The notes beneath the pieces are model-generated. The model saw only the letters and a list, made by a program, of their open reading frames with translations. It made no database searches and was not told where the DNA came from. The position numbers were made by a program, and so were the translations under genes. A DNA stretch of 52,179 nt from contig PESC01000009.1 of the NCBI GenBank assembly GCA_002929135.1, positions 1 through 52,179 on the forward strand. The letters are read 5' to 3'. Source of the DNA: Methylomonas sp. GTDB lineage: Bacteria > Pseudomonadota > Gammaproteobacteria > Methylococcales > Methylomonadaceae. Positions within the stretch are counted from its first letter, which is position 1. Each line of letters begins with the position of its first letter. Below, one piece after another: positions 47,117-52,179 of the stretch.

Positions 47117-48725
47117 TCTACTGGCCGACGCCCGGCACTGGGCGCGGTCGGCAATTGAACACGATGTGCTCGATACCGCCATGCTCGATGCCGTGTTTAG
47201 CGACGATCACCGTGGCGCAGAGCCGTTGTTCGGGCGCGATGGTGACAGCGCCCGGCCCATGATCGTCGCCTTCATGGGCGGAACCGGCGTTGGCAAAAGC
47301 GCACTCATCAACCGGCTTGCCGGACAGACGATCGCCAACTCCGGCATCGAACGGCCAACCTCGCGTGAAGTCACGCTGTATCACCATCGCAGCTTGCCTA
47401 TCGACCGGCTGCCACCTGGTCTGCCGCTCGATAAAATCAGGCTTAGCCCGCACGCTGACGACAAGCTCCGTGCCATTGCCTTCATCGACATGCCGGATTT
47501 CGACAGTGTTGAACAGGGCAACAAAACGCTGACGCTGCAATGGCTGCCGCATATCGACGTGCTGCTTTACATCGTCAGCCCCGAGCGTTACCGCGACGTC
47601 AAAGCCTGGCAATTGCTGTTGGCCGAAGGCGGGCGTCATGCCTGGCTGTTCGTCATGAATCAATGGGACAGAGCAGCACCTGAGCAACTCGACGACTTCC
47701 GGCGACAATTACACAAGGCCGGTTTCGCCGACCCTGTCATCCTGCGTACCAGTTGCACGCAGCCTGAAAACGATGATTTCGCCGATTTGCTGACTCAGTT
47801 ACAGCAACTGGCCACCCGGCAAACCCTGGCCGCAATGACGCAACACCACGACCAGACGCGGCGGCAAGAGCTGGCCGTCGTGCTGGACGACTACCAACAG
47901 CTATTGCTGCGCCAGGATTTTCAGGCATTGACCCACCATGTCGACGAGGCCTGGCCTCGGTTGACCGAGGAATTGCAGCGGGGCTTGACCTGGCCACTGA
48001 CACGGGCTGCGCAAGCTCTGGCGTCATCCGCCGGTTTGGCCGATAGTCAGGAGGTCAGACTGTGGGATGACTGGGCACAAACCAACCTGAACGATGCACT
48101 CGAAGACATCTGCCTGCAAGCCGACCACCATGCCATCGCCCCTGGTGCATTGAAAATCGGCTTCGAAATCCTCAAGGCCAACGCAGGCAAACAGGTGAGC
48201 AAACAGGCGGCTTTGTCGGCGCGGCAGGCCATGGTCAAACCCGGCAACGGTCTGCAACGCTGGAGCTTGCGTCTTGCCGCCATCATGGAAGTCGTACTGC
48301 CGCTCGGTGCGATGACCACCGTCGGCTATCAGGTGTTTGCCGGTTTCTATCACGGCGCCATCGGTACGGCAGCCTTTCTGGGCGTGGATTTTGCCGTACA
48401 CGCCAGCTTGTTGATTGCCGTGAGCTGGTTGTTGCCGTACTTTCTAGGCAAAAAACTGGCGCCTTCGATCGAACGCGCGGCCTGCAAGGGCTTGCAGCAA
48501 GGCTTGAGTCGGGCACTGGCTGACATCCGCCAGGATGTAGCTCAGCAAATCAAACAGCGCCAGGCCTTACGTGATCGCTGTTTGCAGGATTTGCAGACCA
48601 TCCGGGCGCAGTGTCTTGCCAAGGTGGATTTGCAACCCGGTTTGCAAGCATCCGATCAATCGGCTCTGGCGCGAGTCATGCCGCAGGCGGTCGTATTGGG
48701 CAGTAGTGTTGACACACGAGACTAA
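47097..48725 (+). CDS. Dynamin-like GTPase (second of a pair)
   Basis: A 542-aa protein with a GTPase domain at about 55-210: P-loop MGGTGVGKSALINRL, G3 IDMPDFDS and G4-like NQWD. Two membrane segments lie near 400-450 (MEVVLPLGAMTTVGYQVF and ASLLIAVSWLLPYFL), followed by a helical tail. It starts inside the end of the first GTPase gene (20-base overlap). Paired bacterial dynamin-like proteins often act as hetero-oligomers on membranes; the job here is unknown. Confidence 0.8.
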   Translation: MAYDYCDLLADARHWARSAIEHDVLDTAMLDAVFSDDHRGAEPLFGRDGDSARPMIVAFMGGTGVGKSALINRLAGQTIANSGIERPTSREVTLYHHRSLPIDRLPPGLPLDKIRLSPHADDKLRAIAFIDMPDFDSVEQGNKTLTLQWLPHIDVLLYIVSPERYRDVKAWQLLLAEGGRHAWLFVMNQWDRAAPEQLDDFRRQLHKAGFADPVILRTSCTQPENDDFADLLTQLQQLATRQTLAAMTQHHDQTRRQELAVVLDDYQQLLLRQDFQALTHHVDEAWPRLTEELQRGLTWPLTRAAQALASSAGLADSQEVRLWDDWAQTNLNDALEDICLQADHHAIAPGALKIGFEILKANAGKQVSKQAALSARQAMVKPGNGLQRWSLRLAAIMEVVLPLGAMTTVGYQVFAGFYHGAIGTAAFLGVDFAVHASLLIAVSWLLPYFLGKKLAPSIERAACKGLQQGLSRALADIRQDVAQQIKQRQALRDRCLQDLQTIRAQCLAKVDLQPGLQASDQSALARVMPQAVVLGSSVDTRD

Positions 48726-48749
48726 AAAACGGCGTAGAAAAGCCGGTAT

Positions 48750-48775
48750 GGATTCCCACAAAGACCGTGGGAACC
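48750..48775. repeat. Palindromic repeat, copy 5
   Basis: GGATTCCCAC...GTGGGAACC, an 8-9 bp imperfect stem between the second GTPase gene and manC. Same family as copies 1-4. Confidence 0.6.
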
Positions 48776-48858
48776 GGAAAACAGCGACAAATAAATAGAG
48801 CGACAACGTAAAATCAGGCTCGAAATTCTTAACCCGCATCTTCTAAGGAGTTACCGCT

Positions 48859-50259
48859 ATGATTCCCGTCATCCTGTCCGGCGGTTCCGGAACCCGGCTT
48901 TGGCCTTTGTCCCGCAGCCACTATCCCAAGCAGTTTCTGCCCCTGGTATCGGCTCATACCCTGGTGCAGGAAACCCTGTTGCGGCTCGATGGCCTGTCTG
49001 GTTTGCAAGCGCCGATCGCCGTCTGCAATGAAGATCATCGCTTCATGCTGGCTGAACAATTGTGGGAAATCGGCAAAAAGCCGTCGGCAATCATTCTCGA
49101 ACCCATGGGTAAAAACACCGCTCCGGCGGTTGCCATGGCGGCGTTGAGTGCGGCGTCTGAAGACGATGTGTTGCTGATTCTGCCAGCCGATCATGTGGTT
49201 GCCGACCGTGCAGCCTTTCATGTCGCCGTCGATCAGGCAAGACGACTGGCCGAGCAAGACTGGCTGGTCACGTTTGGCATCGTCGCCACCGCACCCGAAA
49301 CCGGCTACGGCTACATCAAGGCCGGCAGCCAATCCTTGGGTAATGGCTTCGATGTGGCCGCCTTCGTCGAAAAGCCCGACCTGGCCAAAGCGCAAAACTA
49401 TATCGAAAGCGGCGATTATTTCTGGAACAGCGGCATGTTTGCCTTCAAGGCCGGGGTATTCCTGCGCGAACTGGCAGCATTCAACCCGACGATGTTACAA
49501 ATCTGCAAACAGGCCTTGGCTGCTGCCAAGGTCGATGTCGATTTCGTGCGCCTGGATAAAACCATTTTTTCGACCTGCCCTGCCGATTCGATCGATTACG
49601 CCGTCATGGAGAAAACCAGCAAGGCAGCCATCATCCCGCTGGCGGCGGGTTGGAACGATGTCGGCTCCTGGTCGGCGCTGTGGGATGTCACCGGAAAAGA
49701 TGACTCAGGCAATGCGCTGAAGGGTGATGTGCTAACGGTGGACACCCGTAATTCCTACATCCACGCCAGCAGCAAGCTGGTTGCGGTGATCGGTGTACAG
49801 GATTTGGTGGTGGTCGAAACCGATGACGCCGTCATGGTGGCATCCAAAGACAAGGTGCAAGACGTCAAACTGATCGTCGACCGGCTCAAAGCAGCGAAAC
49901 GCGATGAAGCACAAGCGCATCGCAAGGTTTACCGGCCTTGGGGGCATTACGATCTGGTCGATTGCGGCGACCGTCACCATACCAAGCGTATCGTCGTCAA
50001 ACCCGGCGCCAAGCTATCGGTACAGAAACATCACCATCGCTCGGAACATTGGGTAGTCGTCAAGGGTACTGCCATGGTCACCAAAGATGGCGACAGTATT
50101 CTGGTTACCGAGAACGAATCGGTTTACATACCGGTGGGCGCAATACATAGCCTCAAGAATCCGGGCGTGATTCCGCTCGAAATGGTCGAAGTCCAATCCG
50201 GCAGTTATCTGGGCGAGGACGATATCGTACGCTTTGAAGATCAGTATGGCCGCGTCTGA
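48859..50259 (+). CDS. manC: Mannose-1-phosphate guanylyltransferase / mannose-6-phosphate isomerase
   Basis: A 466-aa bifunctional enzyme of the ManC/AlgA/CpsB type that makes GDP-mannose for exopolysaccharide or lipopolysaccharide. The nucleotidyltransferase signature is LSGGSGTRLWPLSRS at the N-terminus, with FVEKPD in the middle; the C-terminal cupin isomerase part has RPWGHYDLVD and HHRSEHWVVVKGTA. AAGGAG precedes the ATG by about 8 bases. No other polysaccharide gene is adjacent. Confidence 0.95.
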   Translation: MIPVILSGGSGTRLWPLSRSHYPKQFLPLVSAHTLVQETLLRLDGLSGLQAPIAVCNEDHRFMLAEQLWEIGKKPSAIILEPMGKNTAPAVAMAALSAASEDDVLLILPADHVVADRAAFHVAVDQARRLAEQDWLVTFGIVATAPETGYGYIKAGSQSLGNGFDVAAFVEKPDLAKAQNYIESGDYFWNSGMFAFKAGVFLRELAAFNPTMLQICKQALAAAKVDVDFVRLDKTIFSTCPADSIDYAVMEKTSKAAIIPLAAGWNDVGSWSALWDVTGKDDSGNALKGDVLTVDTRNSYIHASSKLVAVIGVQDLVVVETDDAVMVASKDKVQDVKLIVDRLKAAKRDEAQAHRKVYRPWGHYDLVDCGDRHHTKRIVVKPGAKLSVQKHHHRSEHWVVVKGTAMVTKDGDSILVTENESVYIPVGAIHSLKNPGVIPLEMVEVQSGSYLGEDDIVRFEDQYGRV

Positions 50260-50318
50260 TGGATGAATGTTGCAGCTATGCAACGCCCTTCACTTCACTA
50301 TGAAAACCGGAGTCGCCG

Positions 50319-51590
50319 TTGTCGATTAACACCGTCAGGGAACTGTTGAGAAAACACCGCCTGATTGAAACCATGGTGCAGAACCAGCCGTTACCCAAAC
50401 AAAAGCTGGTCACATCGCTCGTACATAAACAGCACATCGCCGAATTGCGAGCGTTGTTGGCGCGTTTGGCCGCTGTTGAAATTGGTGCCATTCTGTCCGA
50501 TCTGACGCTGGAAGAAACCCGGCTGGTGTGGGAACAGCTCGAAGATGATCGTCAGGATGACGTGCTGTGGGAAATTTCCGACACCCTGCGCGAGCAACTG
50601 GTGGGTGATCGCGAGCCGCATTGCGGCGATGGCCAGATGAGCGCATTCGAGCTGATCGATGGCCGTTTATCGAAGGTAGCGATTACCTGTCGCCACGATT
50701 TACTGGCCATCCGGCCCATCTGGATCGACCTGATGGCGCCCAACAAAGCACAGCGGGTACTGATAGGCCAGCATTACGGCCTGGATCTGCCCGACCCCGA
50801 TGAATTGACCGATCTGGAGGCCAGCGCCCGCTTCTATGTCACCCAAGACGAAATTCACATTCACTCGGATTTTTTGCTCGACAGGGAAGGCGCTTCCCGT
50901 AGCGTACCTGTCGCCTTCGTATTGCGTGGCGACATTCTTTTCTCGGTACGGGGTGAGGAATTACCGGTTTTTCGTCTGCAACGACTCAGGGCTCGAACCC
51001 AGCCGGGGCTGGTCGACGATAGTAAAGATGTGTTGCTCGATCTGTACGGTGCCGAAGCCGAATACTCGGCCGACGCGCTGGAAGACATTTATGCCGAACT
51101 GGAAGTGGTGAGCAAACAGGTATTGAGCCAAAGTATCACCGACGAGGACGCCGCACGCATTCTGGCGGAAATTGCCGAGGAAGAAGACCTCAATGGCCGC
51201 ATTCGACGGAACATGCTGGATACCCAACGTGCCGTATCGTTTTTGATACGACGTAAATTACTGGCAGGTTCGCAGCTTGAAGATGCCCAGCAAATTCTGC
51301 GCGACATCGAATCGCTGAACAGCCATACCGCATTTCTATTCGACAAGATCAACTTCCTGATGGACGCAACGGTTGGTTTCATCAACATCAACCAGAACCG
51401 GGTCATCAAGATTTTCTCCATTGCCTCTGTGGCGATGCTGCCACCCACCCTGATCGCCAGCATTTATGGCATGAACTTCGAAAACATGCCGGAACTGGAC
51501 TGGGTGCTGGGATACCCTTTTGCGTTGTCCTTGATGGCTATTTCGGTGCTGCTACCTTATTTGTATTTCAAACGAAAGAAATGGTTATGA
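50319..51590 (+). CDS. corA: CorA-family magnesium transporter with MgtE_N-like N-terminus
   Basis: A 423-aa inner-membrane protein. The C-terminal two-thirds is CorA-like, ending in two membrane segments with the filter signature YGMNFENMPEL (GMN) after the first. Residues about 35-95 (LLARLAAVEIGAILSDLTLEE...) look like an MgtE_N superhelical domain, normally the cytosolic Mg2+ sensor of MgtE channels, so this is a fusion of two magnesium-transport modules. The start is TTG (50319) with GGAG 6 bases upstream. The product would take up Mg2+ or related divalent ions. Confidence 0.88.
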   Translation: MSINTVRELLRKHRLIETMVQNQPLPKQKLVTSLVHKQHIAELRALLARLAAVEIGAILSDLTLEETRLVWEQLEDDRQDDVLWEISDTLREQLVGDREPHCGDGQMSAFELIDGRLSKVAITCRHDLLAIRPIWIDLMAPNKAQRVLIGQHYGLDLPDPDELTDLEASARFYVTQDEIHIHSDFLLDREGASRSVPVAFVLRGDILFSVRGEELPVFRLQRLRARTQPGLVDDSKDVLLDLYGAEAEYSADALEDIYAELEVVSKQVLSQSITDEDAARILAEIAEEEDLNGRIRRNMLDTQRAVSFLIRRKLLAGSQLEDAQQILRDIESLNSHTAFLFDKINFLMDATVGFININQNRVIKIFSIASVAMLPPTLIASIYGMNFENMPELDWVLGYPFALSLMAISVLLPYLYFKRKKWL

Positions 51591-51610
51591 TCCAAGAGGC
51601 GGTCAAACAC

Positions 51611-51659
51611 GCACAAAAAAGCCTTTTTCGCTTCGTCAGCGAAAAAGGCTTTTTTGTGC
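51611..51659. terminator. Bidirectional intrinsic terminator
   Basis: A perfect 21-bp stem (51611-51631 with 51639-51659) with a 7-base loop, A-rich on one side and T-rich on the other. It can end corA on the plus strand and the tRNA operon on the minus strand. Confidence 0.92.
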
Positions 51660-51671
51660 GGTTCTAAAAAT

Positions 51672-51747
51672 TGGCGTCCCCAAGGGGGTTCGAACCCCTG
51701 TTCCCGCCGTGAAAGGGCGGTGTCCTAGGCCGCTAGACGATGGGGAC
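51672..51747 (-). tRNA. tRNA-Glu (UUC), copy 2
   Basis: The minus strand starts GTCCCCATCGTCTAGCGGCC and folds into a complete 76-nt cloverleaf with CCA encoded. The anticodon loop CTTTCAC gives anticodon TTC (Glu). The sequence is identical to the copy at 51814-51889. Confidence 0.97.
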
Positions 51748-51813
51748 CGGGACTTGTGTAACATGCGTTGATTTTTTGACGACTTGCGACTGATGCAGAC
51801 GCAAAACATGCGG

Positions 51814-51889
51814 TGGCGTCCCCAAGGGGGTTCGAACCCCTGTTCCCGCCGTGAAAGGGCGGTGTCCTAGGCCGCTAGACGATGGGGAC
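51814..51889 (-). tRNA. tRNA-Glu (UUC), copy 1
   Basis: Identical 76-nt tRNA-Glu with encoded CCA, 66 bp from the other copy. The pair arose by tandem duplication and is expressed from the promoter upstream of tRNA-Ala. Confidence 0.97.
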
Positions 51890-51914
51890 CCGGACGTTAT
51901 CTATAATTGAATTT

Positions 51915-51990
<76 letters not shown>

Positions 51991-52006
51991 GTAGTTGAGT
52001 CCGCGC

Positions 52007-52034
52007 ATTTTACGGAAATCTCGGAGTTTGTCCA
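52007..52034 (-). promoter_or_regulatory. tRNA operon promoter
   Basis: On the minus strand TGGACA (-35) and TAAAAT (-10) are separated by 16 bp, followed by a GC-rich discriminator GCGCGG. That discriminator is typical of stable-RNA promoters under stringent control. Confidence 0.6.
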
Positions 52035-52179
52035 GTTTTTTGTTGCTAACAGTTTTTGTCTTCCCCGCACTACTTGCCCCCTCCCCCCATACGCGCCAAC
52101 TTAAGCCACTAACCCATTGATTAAACGCGGCTAATATTCATTTCTCGACATGGGTTCAGTAGAGCGAGAAGGGGGTTTG
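52035..52179. other. Window end
   Basis: No gene or clear site is seen in this last 145 bp. Confidence 0.4.

Noticed and set aside
51672-51889. Long identical repeat near the window end
   Set aside because: It is simply two identical tRNA-Glu genes.

Overview
The window looks like chromosomal DNA of a gammaproteobacterium. ParC, NhaD, LpxH, MsrB, the E. coli-sized Rep helicase and the KARI/IlvBH set all have the gammaproteobacterial form. A methenyl-tetrahydrofolate cyclohydrolase-type gene (fchA) next to cysS, and a very large fused flavin/iron-sulfur oxidoreductase, hint at a one-carbon-using (methylotroph or methanotroph-like) member. That lineage call is inference; no methane or methanol oxidation gene lies here. 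DNA is moderately GC-rich, and TTG starts are common (lpxH, ilvB, tyrS, corA).

Layout. 0.3-13.4 kb is one long minus-strand run: cysS-fchA, an IS remnant, trkH, secF (without secD), the fused oxidoreductase, a host-attachment family protein, nhaD and parC. Ion transport (trkH, nhaD) and redox functions are mixed with housekeeping genes. 13.5-16.8 kb (plus) holds a periplasmic PPIase, lpxH, msrB and apeB, followed by two small exported minus-strand proteins (DUF4124, DUF2782). 18.1-21.6 kb is the branched-chain amino acid operon ilvB-ilvH-ilvC, with a palindromic repeat between ilvH and ilvC and a strong terminator, facing tyrS.

23-34.6 kb is signalling and repair: a peptidoglycan-binding/GH19-like hydrolase, a CheB-CheR-PAS fusion translationally coupled to a PAS-GGDEF-EAL gene that carries an in-frame TAA at codon 44, a small exported protein, rep helicase, and a convergent hybrid sensor kinase / NarL-type regulator pair.

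34.8-43.9 kb is an accessory-looking plus-strand cluster: a 560-aa protein of unknown function with a ThuA/amidotransferase-like look, a patatin-like lipase, a vanadium haloperoxidase-like PAP2 protein, DUF1353, a HIT protein, a subtilisin-like protease without a signal peptide, a separate small protein resembling a subtilase propeptide, a small membrane protein and a beta-carbonic-anhydrase-like protein. An IS66 transposase remnant sits at its right edge. This is the best candidate for an undescribed system. A short motif (TGATGCGCA) recurs in two of its intergenic regions and, as a palindrome, upstream of the neighbouring response regulator.

44.3-51.6 kb contains an NlpC/P60 lipoprotein, another lipoprotein, two overlapping dynamin-like GTPases, manC and an MgtE_N-CorA fusion, then a 21-bp terminator. 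The window ends with a minus-strand tRNA operon (Ala-GGC, then two identical Glu-UUC copies) with a recognisable promoter. A family of short imperfect palindromes (TTCCCACGC-loop-GCGTGGGAA type) is scattered through intergenic regions. All calls come from reading the sequence; no database search was run.
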